The position numbers and the translations under genes are program-made. Shown piece by piece: positions 1 through 5,968 of a stretch of DNA of 8,076 nucleotides (the first letter of the stretch is position 1; the number at the start of each line of letters is the position of its first letter). The notes beneath the pieces are model-generated. The model was not told the DNA's origin. It did no database searches and worked only from the letters and a program-made list of their open reading frames with translations. The stretch comes from Rhizobium sp. (GTDB taxonomy: Bacteria > Pseudomonadota > Alphaproteobacteria > Rhizobiales > Rhizobiaceae). The stretch lies in NCBI GenBank assembly GCA_003527225.1, contig DPXQ01000124.1, forward strand, positions 1 through 8,076, given 5' to 3'.

Positions 1-392
1 TCATCTGCGCCGACGACGGCGAGACCATCGCCTCCGTGCGCATGACGCCGGTGATCGCCGGCACGGTCAAGGGCCATCTGCTCGGGCCGCTCGCGGTCCG
101 GCCCTCGCACAAGAACCGGGGGATCGGCCGGGAACTGGTGCGCATCACCATCGAGGCGGCGCGGCGCGCCGGCTCGGAAGCCGTCATCCTGATCGGCGAT
201 CCGCCCTATTACATGCCGCTCGGCTTCGAGAAGGTGGCCTGGAAGGCGCTCGATTTTCCGGGTCCGGTCGATCCGGCGCGGGTGCTGGTCGTGCCGCTCG
301 AAGCCGATGTTCACGAGCGGCTGAAGGGCCTGATCGCCTGGCGGGCGGACGACCGGGCGGCGGCGGAAGACGCGCTCAGAAAAGCTTCCTGA
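1..392 (+). CDS. GNAT family N-acetyltransferase, YhbS-like (5' end missing)
   Basis: This is the C-terminal part of a GNAT acetyltransferase, an enzyme family that transfers the acetyl group of acetyl-CoA to an amine; the substrate cannot be told. The frame is open from base 3 at the left edge (ICADDGETIASVRM...), so the ATG at 36 is internal and the real start lies outside the window. The acetyl-CoA pyrophosphate loop (motif A) is visible as RPSHKNRGIGRELV, preceded by the beta-4 strand GPLAV. The later stretch LIGDPPYYMPLGFEKV matches the motif B region of YhbS-type (COG3153) members, which typically have a Y-Y-x-x-x-G-F pattern there. The protein ends in an alanine-rich tail. Its stop codon lies inside the 3' end of the next, convergent gene (17-bp overlap). 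Family assignment is firm; the YhbS subgroup is a likely guess. Confidence 0.9.
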   Translation, partial: ICADDGETIASVRMTPVIAGTVKGHLLGPLAVRPSHKNRGIGRELVRITIEAARRAGSEAVILIGDPPYYMPLGFEKVAWKALDFPGPVDPARVLVVPLEADVHERLKGLIAWRADDRAAAEDALRKAS

Positions 393-795
393 GCCAGGTG
401 ATCGCAAACTCGCCGGTGAAATTGTCGAGCGTGCCGAAGACCGAATAGCCCTGCCGCTGATAGACGCGGCGGGCGTCGGGATTGATCGTGTCGATATAGG
501 CGCCCTTGCAGCCGCGCAGCTTCGCTTCCTCCTCCGCCCTTTGCAGCAGCGCCCCGGCCAGACCCTGGCCGCGTCGGTGCTCCGGCACGAACAGCATTTC
601 CACATAGAGCCAGCCACGCCCGGTATAACCGACCAGCCCGCCCTCGACTTGTGCCTCCGCATCGGTCAGCGGAATGAACAGGTCGCGCCGGTCGGTCGGC
701 CCGAGCATGGCATTGTTGTGCGTCTTGATCCCGGCGAGGATGGTTTCACGGGCGTCGTCGGGGGCGGTGTCGGAGAGGGGGAGGGTGTGGGGCAT
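376..795 (-). CDS. GNAT family N-acetyltransferase
   Basis: A complete 139-residue GNAT acetyltransferase, a cytoplasmic acetyl-CoA-dependent enzyme of unknown substrate. The acetyl-CoA binding loop RRGQGLAG sits at residues 74-81, after the strand LYVEMLFVPEH. The motif B region ARRVYQRQGYSVFG follows at about 108-121, and the C-terminus has the LDNFTG...TWLRKLF pattern of small single-domain GNATs. The start was set at the ATG at 795, which gives MPHTLPLSD and the usual family length. The frame continues open upstream to 924, but that stretch is proline- and histidine-rich low-complexity sequence with no GNAT character. No strong ribosome binding site precedes 795, so a nearby alternative start is possible. 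It is convergent with the first acetyltransferase gene and overlaps it. It lies downstream of the ATPase gene on the same strand, with about 160 bp between, so a separate promoter is likely. Confidence 0.88.
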   Translation of the reverse strand: MPHTLPLSDTAPDDARETILAGIKTHNNAMLGPTDRRDLFIPLTDAEAQVEGGLVGYTGRGWLYVEMLFVPEHRRGQGLAGALLQRAEEEAKLRGCKGAYIDTINPDARRVYQRQGYSVFGTLDNFTGEFAITWLRKLF

Positions 796-954
796 GAGGC
801 GAGGGTAGGCGGGATTGAGGTGGGTGTCGATAGGGGGAGGGTGGTGATTTCGGTGCTGCCGAGGTGTGCTGGCAGACATCGTACTCTGCGCGCCCAGCCC
901 CATCAACAGAGCGCACATTGTCATTCTGCAATTTGGGTAACTTCTTTAAGTGGT
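796..954. other. Intergenic region between acetyltransferase and ATPase genes
   Basis: No gene is supported here. The part next to the acetyltransferase is a purine-rich, GC-rich stretch with runs of G (about 796-845). From about 930 the composition turns AT-rich, which marks the left edge of the foreign islet. I see no clear terminator hairpin after the ATPase stop codon and no confident promoter for the acetyltransferase. Confidence 0.5.
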
Positions 955-2499
955 TTAAGATTTAGCGGTTCCTGGTACCAAAGAGAGGTGTTTCCAAAGA
1001 GACTTGTGTATGCACATGCGCTCTGCGTCATTTAGGACTGTATTACCTCTAAATATCCATCTATTTCTAGGCGTCTTCTTTCCCATTGAGTTTATTACAA
1101 CGAAATCGTTTCCGATAACGCCTATTCTAAACAGGTCAGAAAGGACTTTTGTTAAGTCGCTTTTTGAGAATAGGCTCTGAACGTCTTTGTCCTTTTTGTA
1201 CATTCTTTGGATTCTGGAAGTCAGGTCCTGTTTGAAGAAGTGTGTATTAAATCCGAGGAAGAACCGCTGAAGTGCAGAAATCTCCTGCGTACTATAAGAG
1301 GCTAGGAGCTCCTCTGTCACTTCAAGCCATGTCTGTTTTGAATATTCTGTCGATGTCTTGTCGAAATGCTCCGTCGTGAATGTTTCCGCGTCAGGGCGAA
1401 AATCTCGTGCAACTCTCAATAGTCGCACGATGTCTCTGGGTCTGTAGTACGAAGAATTCAATATAAACTTAAAGAATTGTTGATTGTTGATGTTGTTAGG
1501 AAAAAATGTTCCCCAAACGTCATTTTCCGGTACTCTTGAAGATACTGATATCTTCTTACTGATTAATCTCAACAGTGGGTGAGTTGGGGAGTCTTTACCT
1601 GATGACCAGTCAAGTCGAACGCCGAAGTCATCTACATCGCGGCCTATCTCGTGTCCGAGCTCTAAAACGGAATGCAATACTTCAGTTCGGAGGGAGCTAA
1701 TCAGGAAAATATTCTTACCATTCTCCGCGAACTCCGCGTTGACCTGCGATATGGCGTATATGAGATCTCTGATGATACGCCGATCCCGGTCAAACTGTTC
1801 CGGTGTTTGATGAAATAGCTCAAGCTCATCAAACAGCAAATAGATCGGTTTCTCGATATCAAAAGCTCGAAATAGTCGACCGCAAGTTCTGTTGAGTTCA
1901 GACATCGAGACCGTGGATTGATCTTTTTCATTGGAAGCGTCTAGCCCCAACTCCACTGCGATTCCCAAAGCCTCTCCAGAAAGTCTTATGTTTGTGGACT
2001 TTATTTTTGAGAATAATGACCCAAGAGAGTGGACGACTCCCTTCTCGGCGATGCCTGTCAATGAATATAGTTGGCGGGCTTCAATAGAATCTATCTTGGA
2101 TTCCTTTACCAAGGCGGAGAGGCGCTGATAGATCATCCACTTCCATGCTTCCTTGAAATCCTGAATAAAAACCGGAACGTCACCCGTAACCACAATTTCG
2201 AATCCCGAGCTTTTTGACAGGTTTTGACGGTCCTCCTCCGTCACCTGAGATTTGAACAAAACCAGTTCGGAATTGGAGCCGGCATTCTGAATTTTGTCGT
2301 TTATGAACCGTAGAAGCGCAGTCTTTCCCGTGCCCTTTAGGCCCAGTATATAGTATCGTCTTCCGCTTAGTATTTCTGACACGTCAACGCCGCTCGGGAC
2401 GGAGAAAGATTCGAAGAAGACCCTTTCGCCAAGTCGTGCCTGTTTTAGAATTTCGTTCTTGGCGTCTACGTCTCCAAAGTTAATATCATTGAGATTCAT
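955..2499 (-). CDS. P-loop ATPase, Sll1717 family
   Basis: A 514-residue predicted ATPase resembling the Sll1717 family of P-loop NTPases; its cellular role is unknown. Numbered from the chosen start, the Walker A motif GLKGTGKT is at 53-60, after the strand RRYYIL. The Walker B motif IYLLFDELEL is at about 219-228 with the D-E pair expected for ATP hydrolysis. A sensor-like strand IFLISSLRTEVL is at 264-275, and an arginine-rich YYRPRDIVRLL segment at 351-361 resembles a sensor-2 or lid helix. The last 130 residues look like a helical, winged-helix-type domain ending in IHKSLWKHL. There is no signal peptide or membrane helix. The ATG at 2499 is preferred because AAGGGGAG precedes it by six bases; an in-frame ATG at 2523 lacks such a site. 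The gene is AT-rich and stands alone, which suggests transfer. Related ATPases often occur in variable or defence-type loci, but nothing here proves such a role. Confidence 0.85.
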   Translation of the reverse strand: MNLNDINFGDVDAKNEILKQARLGERVFFESFSVPSGVDVSEILSGRRYYILGLKGTGKTALLRFINDKIQNAGSNSELVLFKSQVTEEDRQNLSKSSGFEIVVTGDVPVFIQDFKEAWKWMIYQRLSALVKESKIDSIEARQLYSLTGIAEKGVVHSLGSLFSKIKSTNIRLSGEALGIAVELGLDASNEKDQSTVSMSELNRTCGRLFRAFDIEKPIYLLFDELELFHQTPEQFDRDRRIIRDLIYAISQVNAEFAENGKNIFLISSLRTEVLHSVLELGHEIGRDVDDFGVRLDWSSGKDSPTHPLLRLISKKISVSSRVPENDVWGTFFPNNINNQQFFKFILNSSYYRPRDIVRLLRVARDFRPDAETFTTEHFDKTSTEYSKQTWLEVTEELLASYSTQEISALQRFFLGFNTHFFKQDLTSRIQRMYKKDKDVQSLFSKSDLTKVLSDLFRIGVIGNDFVVINSMGKKTPRNRWIFRGNTVLNDAERMCIHKSLWKHLSLVPGTAKS

Positions 2500-2505
2500 G
2501 AGATT

Positions 2506-2513
2506 CTCCCCTT
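2506..2513 (-). promoter_or_regulatory. Ribosome binding site of the P-loop ATPase gene
   Basis: Read on the minus strand the bases are AAGGGGAG, six bases before the ATG at 2499. This is a strong match to the Shine-Dalgarno consensus and decides the start in favour of 2499 over the in-frame ATG at 2523. Confidence 0.75.
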
Positions 2514-2532
2514 GCCCTCGCATAACGCTATC

Positions 2533-2562
2533 ATCGTATACATATAGGCGTTCCTACTGCAA
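2533..2562 (-). promoter_or_regulatory. Possible promoter of the ATPase gene
   Basis: On the minus strand TTGCAG (2562-2557) is followed after 18 bases by TACGAT (2538-2533), or after 16 bases by TATACG. This resembles a sigma-70 -35/-10 pair about 35 bases before the chosen start codon. The region is AT-rich, so chance matches are easy; treat it as a candidate only. Confidence 0.3.
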
Positions 2563-2681
2563 TCTTTGAGAGAGTTATCGAGCGCTTTCCCGTTGATGGC
2601 CACCTACGCCGCTGGTTAAATTTGCAGATGGCTAAGGAGCTTACTGATCTGAGAGACAGCCGAGGTAACTCCTCTGCCTTG

Positions 2682-2835
2682 CCGTCCTTCCCTCCACTAT
2701 GTTGCCGACATCGCCAGCAGCAGCACCGCCAGTCCGGCAAAGCCGGCAAACAGCGGCAGCATATTGACGCCTTTCAGCACCGTTTCGTTGGTGAGGCGCA
2801 CCAGCAGGCGGCGGTCGACGGCGATGCGGACGTCG
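2682..2835 (-). pseudogene. Broken copy of the 3' end of the vWA/amidotransferase-like membrane protein gene
   Basis: These 154 bases align without gaps to 3901-4054, the last 51 sense codons of the intact gene further right, with 18 mismatches by my count (about 88% identity). Read on the minus strand the copy encodes DRRLLVRLTNETVLKGVN and then the C-terminal membrane helix (LPLFAGFAGLAVLLLAMSAT). A TAG codon at 2697-2699 replaces the first of two tryptophans in the intact gene. After WREGR the original stop codon is gone (CAA at 2681-2679). Sequence further upstream (2836-3028) does not continue the clear match, so only the tail of the gene is present and no start can be assigned. Only about 6 of 51 codons differ in meaning, so most differences are silent: this was once a selected coding sequence. 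It is a remnant, not a functional gene. Confidence 0.82.
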
Positions 2836-3016
2836 CGCGCTTCTTCGAAAAGGCTGACGTCGAAAGCGAAGGCTGCGACCTCTTCCGCCGGCCGAGGCGT
2901 GCCGCGGCCTTGATCGCGGCCACGTTTCAAGCGCGGCGCTGGCGGCTGCCATTCTTGCGGCGCGACGGCGCGGCGGGATTTCGCGCTCCCACATTGAACC
3001 TTCATCGGCTTTCGAT
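2836..3016. other. Intergenic region upstream of the DUF4239 gene
   Basis: GC-rich sequence between the pseudogene remnant and the DUF4239 gene. Frames on the minus strand stay open here, in frame with the remnant, but the translated sequence is arginine- and proline-rich and I do not recognise it. It may be more of the decayed gene. The promoter of the rightward DUF4239 gene should lie here, but no clear consensus is visible. Confidence 0.45.
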
Positions 3017-3022
3017 AAGGTG
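3017..3022 (+). promoter_or_regulatory. Ribosome binding site of the DUF4239 gene
   Basis: AAGGTG lies six bases before the ATG at 3029. The spacing favours that ATG over the in-frame GTG at 3020, which overlaps the site itself. Confidence 0.6.
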
Positions 3023-3028
3023 ACGGCC

Positions 3029-3832
3029 ATGGAAACATTGTCCGACTACCTCAAGTCGGTGGCCAGCGGCGTCGGGTTCGTCGTCGTCACCATCGGCATC
3101 GTCCTTGCAAGCTACTTCGTGGCGCGAAGGCTGCTTCATCCGGGTAGCACCGCGGATCACACGCTGGAGGTCGCGGGCAATGTCGCGGTTCGTGTGGCGA
3201 CCTTGCACAGCCTGATCCTCGGCCTCGTCTATGCCCAGGAGCTCGATGACTACAAGGCGGTCCGGTCCAACCTGATCGACGAGGCGGTGGCGATCTCGGA
3301 TGTCTTCAACGACGTGCGGCGCTACGGCGGGCCGGCCACCCTCGAGGTGCAGCAAGGCCTTGCCCGCTATGTCGCGGTCGTCGTCGACGAAGAGTGGGAA
3401 CGGCTCGCCCGGCACGAGCGCTTGTCTCCCCGGGCTTGGCAGGAATGGGAGGGTGTCTACGACACAATTCTCGACCTTGCACCGGTGACCGAGCGGGAGC
3501 GCTATCTCAGCACGCGGTTGAAGGACAGGGTGTCGGCGATCGCGAAATACCGGCAATTGCGCGAGGCGCCGTCGTCGAACCACTTTTCCGGGCTGTTCTG
3601 GGCGCCGGCGCTCATCGGGCTGGTCATCGTTTCGGCCGCCTTCTACGTCTATCGGCCTTCGCGCACGCATCTGGTGCTGCTCGGCCTTTTCGGCGCCTAT
3701 TCCGGGGTGATCCTGTTCTTCATCTTTGCCTTCGCGAACCCTTACGCCAATCCGGGCAAACTGCAGCCGCGCCCCTTCCAGCACCTGCTCGACGGCGATT
3801 TCCGCTCGGTCATGCCGGCCAAGGCTGGCTGA
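3029..3832 (+). CDS. DUF4239 (bestrophin-like) membrane protein
   Basis: A 267-residue inner-membrane protein that fits the DUF4239 family, described as bestrophin-like; bestrophins are anion channels, but transport by this family is not established. Hydrophobic segments lie at about 12-36 (GFVVVTIGIVLASYFVA), 58-70 (a weaker one, HSLILGLVYAQEL), 190-209 (LFWAPALIGLVIVSAAFYVY) and 214-238 (HLVLLGLFGAYSGVILFFIFAF). Between the second and third is a soluble helical region of about 115 residues. Family hallmarks are the stretch LGLVYAQELDDYKAVRSNL with the following EA(V)AI(S)D helix, and the closing NPYANPG...PFQHLLDG, where the last membrane helix is followed by a P-F motif. Length is normal for the family. 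ATG 3029 was chosen for its ribosome binding site; GTG 3020 would add three residues. The gene points opposite to its neighbours, converges with the large membrane-protein gene (65-bp gap) and is bracketed by the 154-bp direct repeats. Composition is like the host, not like the ATPase islet. Confidence 0.85.
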   Translation: METLSDYLKSVASGVGFVVVTIGIVLASYFVARRLLHPGSTADHTLEVAGNVAVRVATLHSLILGLVYAQELDDYKAVRSNLIDEAVAISDVFNDVRRYGGPATLEVQQGLARYVAVVVDEEWERLARHERLSPRAWQEWEGVYDTILDLAPVTERERYLSTRLKDRVSAIAKYRQLREAPSSNHFSGLFWAPALIGLVIVSAAFYVYRPSRTHLVLLGLFGAYSGVILFFIFAFANPYANPGKLQPRPFQHLLDGDFRSVMPAKAG

Positions 3833-3897
3833 GGCGAACCGGCGGGAAAGAGCCGTGGACACTCTGTCGCCCCTGCGCTTCCGGTGCCGCGGTTTCC
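3833..3897. other. Short convergent intergenic gap
   Basis: The 65 bases lie between two convergent stop codons. A bidirectional terminator would be expected here, but I see only imperfect inverted repeats (AACCGGCG against CGCGGTTT) and no T-run, so none is called. Confidence 0.4.
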
Positions 3898-5967
3898 CTA
3901 CCGTCCCTCGCGCCACCACGTCGCCGACATGGCCAGCAGCAGCACGGCGAGCCCGGCAAAGCCGGCAAACAGCGGCAGGGTATTGACGCCCTTCAGCACC
4001 GTTTCGTCGGTGAGGCGTACCAGCAGGCGGCGGTCGTCGGTGACGCGGACGTCGCCGCGGACGGGGAGGATGTCGGGGATGCGCAGGCCCCCTTGGCCGT
4101 CGTCGAGGCGGGCGAGGTTGCCGCGGGTCTCGGTGGCGATCGGTTTCAGCGTGTCCAGCGTCGAGACCATGGCCTTGAACTCAGGCGCATCGACCGCGCC
4201 GACATGGACGAGGGTGGAGAATTCGCCGTTGGCGATGGTGAAGAGGCCGGTCTCGTCCATGCGCTTTTCGCCGCGATAGAGGCCGGGCGCGGTTTCGGTC
4301 AACGCCAGCGTCTCGGTCTTGCCCGACGGCGCGCGAATGGTGGCGGCGCCCGGATCGCCGGCAATCGTCTGGCGGGTCACTTCCAGCGTGCGGCCGAGCG
4401 CACGGGCCTTCAATGCTTCTTCCTCGAGTTCCGGCTCCTTCATCAGCCAGTGGGCGATGCGCCGATAGAGCGAGACATGCGGGCCGCCGCCCTCGAAGCC
4501 GCGGGCCCAGAGCCAGCCCTGGTCGGAGAGCAGCATGGCGACACGGCCCTCTTCGGCGCGGTCGAGCACCAGAAGCGGGCGGCCGTCGGCGGCGGTCATC
4601 ACGGTTTCGCCGCGTGGCGGATCGACGTCGACGCTGCGGAACCAGCGGCCCCATTGCGGCGGCTCTATGGCCGAGCCGTCCAGCCCGCGGGTAACGGGGT
4701 GGCGCTTGCCCTGGTCGGAAAGGCGCGGATAGAAGGCCGCCTCGTGCATGTTGCCAGTCGGGGCGGCGGGCAGCACTGAGGCGAGCGGGGTAATGGCGAT
4801 CGAAACCTCGCCGGCATGTTCGGGGCCTGCGGCGATCAGCAGGGCGCCGCCCTTTTTCACGTATTCGGCGATGTAGTCGTAATAGAGGATCGGCAGCACG
4901 CCGCGGTGCTGGTAGCGGTCGAAGATGATCAGGTCGAAATCGTTGATCTTCTCGACGAACAGTTCGCGCGTCGGGAAGGCGATCAGCGACAGCTCGTTGA
5001 TCGGCGTGCCGTCCTGTTTTTCCGGCGGGCGCAGGATGGTGAAATGCACGAGGTCGACGGCGGCGTCGGATTTCAGCAGGTTGCGCCAGGCGCGCTCGCC
5101 GGCATGGGGCTCGCCGGAGACCAGCAGCACGCGCAGGTTCTCGCGAATGCCCTCGATCAGGTGGATCGCCTTGTTGTTGACCTCGGTCACTTCGCCGGGC
5201 GTGGCGGCGACGGTGAATTCCAGCACGTTGTTGCCGCCGCGCGGGACCTTGAACGAAAACGGCGTCTCGACGCCGGGCGTGGCGTTGAGCGTGGCGATCT
5301 CCTCGCCGTTCATGCGCGCAGTCACGGTGGCGGGCGTATCGGTGCGGCGGCCGTCGTCGAAGACGCGAAGTGTGAGTTCCTGGTCCTCGTCGACGATGCC
5401 GAAGCGCGGCGCGCGCAGCACCTCGATGCGGCGGTCGAACTCGTCGGCCTTGCCGGTGACAAGGCCATGGACGGGGGCGTTGAAGCCGAGCGCCTGGCCG
5501 GCAGCGGGCGCGTCGTGGACCTGTCCGTCCGTGATGAAGATGGCGGCCCCGACGCGGGCCGGGGGCACATCGGAGATGGCGGAGGCCAGCGCCTCGAACA
5601 GCCGGGTCGAGGGGGCGTCGGAGGTGGCGGGGTCGCGGACCTCGACGATGCGCGGCTCGATGCGGGCAAAGCGTAACAGCCGCTCCTTCAGCCCCTCGAG
5701 CGCGGCGTCGGTCTGGGCGACGCGCTCGGGCGTTTCCTGGCTCTGGCTGCGGTCGACGATGACGGGCACGACGGTCGACAGCGCCTCGCGGTCCTCCTGC
5801 ATCAGAAGCGGATTGGCGAGGGCTGCCAGCACGGCCGCCGAGGCGAACAGGCGAATGCCGGTGCCGCGCACGCCGCGGGCAAAGCCGGCCGTGGCGAGGA
5901 TGAGCGCCAAGACGGCGAGCGCCAAAAGGATGAACCACGGAATGAAGGGGGCGAACTGGAGCGTCAT
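3898..5967 (-). CDS. Membrane-anchored protein with vWA-like and glutamine-amidotransferase-like domains
   Basis: A 689-residue inner-membrane protein. Two N-terminal membrane helices (about 9-31 and 38-56) are followed by a von Willebrand factor A-like segment. That segment has a metal-site motif D72-R-S74-Q-S76 (the DxSxS pattern) and the strand IFITDG ending near 148. After a beta-rich stretch (about 190-270) comes a glutamine-amidotransferase-like fold (about 278-408: LRVLLVSGEP, FDLIIFDRY, YVKKGGALLIAAGPEHAG). It lacks the cysteine nucleophile motif of true amidotransferases, so it is probably a non-catalytic, ligand- or protein-binding fold. A further domain precedes a single C-terminal membrane helix (about 663-682) and a short WWREGR tail. 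The start at 5967 follows the upstream stop by one base (TGACATG), which suggests translational coupling; an in-frame ATG at 6003 would reach into the upstream gene. Related genes sit in MoxR-DUF58-DUF4159 operons; the cellular function is unknown. Its last 154 coding bases are duplicated at 2682-2835. Confidence 0.82.
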   Translation of the reverse strand: MTLQFAPFIPWFILLALAVLALILATAGFARGVRGTGIRLFASAAVLAALANPLLMQEDREALSTVVPVIVDRSQSQETPERVAQTDAALEGLKERLLRFARIEPRIVEVRDPATSDAPSTRLFEALASAISDVPPARVGAAIFITDGQVHDAPAAGQALGFNAPVHGLVTGKADEFDRRIEVLRAPRFGIVDEDQELTLRVFDDGRRTDTPATVTARMNGEEIATLNATPGVETPFSFKVPRGGNNVLEFTVAATPGEVTEVNNKAIHLIEGIRENLRVLLVSGEPHAGERAWRNLLKSDAAVDLVHFTILRPPEKQDGTPINELSLIAFPTRELFVEKINDFDLIIFDRYQHRGVLPILYYDYIAEYVKKGGALLIAAGPEHAGEVSIAITPLASVLPAAPTGNMHEAAFYPRLSDQGKRHPVTRGLDGSAIEPPQWGRWFRSVDVDPPRGETVMTAADGRPLLVLDRAEEGRVAMLLSDQGWLWARGFEGGGPHVSLYRRIAHWLMKEPELEEEALKARALGRTLEVTRQTIAGDPGAATIRAPSGKTETLALTETAPGLYRGEKRMDETGLFTIANGEFSTLVHVGAVDAPEFKAMVSTLDTLKPIATETRGNLARLDDGQGGLRIPDILPVRGDVRVTDDRRLLVRLTDETVLKGVNTLPLFAGFAGLAVLLLAMSATWWREGR
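3901..4054 (-). repeat. Intact copy of the 154-bp direct repeat (3' end of the membrane-protein gene)
   Basis: This is the right-hand partner of 2682-2835, in the same orientation, ungapped and about 88% identical, offset by 1219 bases. It codes for the last 51 residues of the membrane protein including its C-terminal helix. The homology ends at the last sense codon; the stop codon itself (3898-3900) is not shared. Confidence 0.85.
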
Positions 5968-5968
5968 G

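Larger units (their letters stand above)
930..2681. mobile_element. AT-rich genomic islet carrying one ATPase gene
   Basis: The stretch from about 930 to 2681 is far richer in A and T than both flanks: bases 1441-1500 contain 17 G/C of 60, against 44 of 60 at 5401-5460. Its codons end often in A or T, whereas the flanking genes prefer G or C. It holds a single complete gene, the P-loop ATPase. The right edge coincides with the end of a broken copy of the neighbouring operon's 3' end. The left edge was judged by eye and may be off by tens of bases. No integrase or intact transposase is present, so how it moved is unknown. That it was horizontally acquired is inference from composition. Confidence 0.6.

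Noticed and set aside
796..924. N-terminal extension of the second acetyltransferase to an ATG at 924
   Set aside because: The added 43 residues are proline/histidine-rich and do not resemble the start of a GNAT fold; the ATG at 795 gives the normal family length.
930..2681. Possibility that the islet is a tRNA-targeted integrative element
   Set aside because: No tRNA gene, tRNA fragment or integrase gene is visible at either edge.
2697..3038. Leftward open frame of 113 codons containing the C-terminal membrane helix, as a functional small protein
   Set aside because: It has a premature TAG relative to the intact gene. Its N-terminal half is unrecognisable, and its start would lie inside the start of the opposite DUF4239 gene. 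It is better read as a pseudogene remnant.
3002..3919. Leftward open frame of 305 codons opposite the DUF4239 gene
   Set aside because: The rightward frame has membrane helices, family motifs and a ribosome binding site. The opposite frame is charged low-complexity sequence.
3394..4779. Rightward open frame of 461 codons
   Set aside because: It runs out of frame through the DUF4239 gene and then antisense through the membrane-protein gene, with no recognisable domain.
4181..5938. Leftward open frame of 585 codons
   Set aside because: It is a shifted frame of the real membrane-protein gene; the translation is almost all R, A, P, G and H with no domain character.
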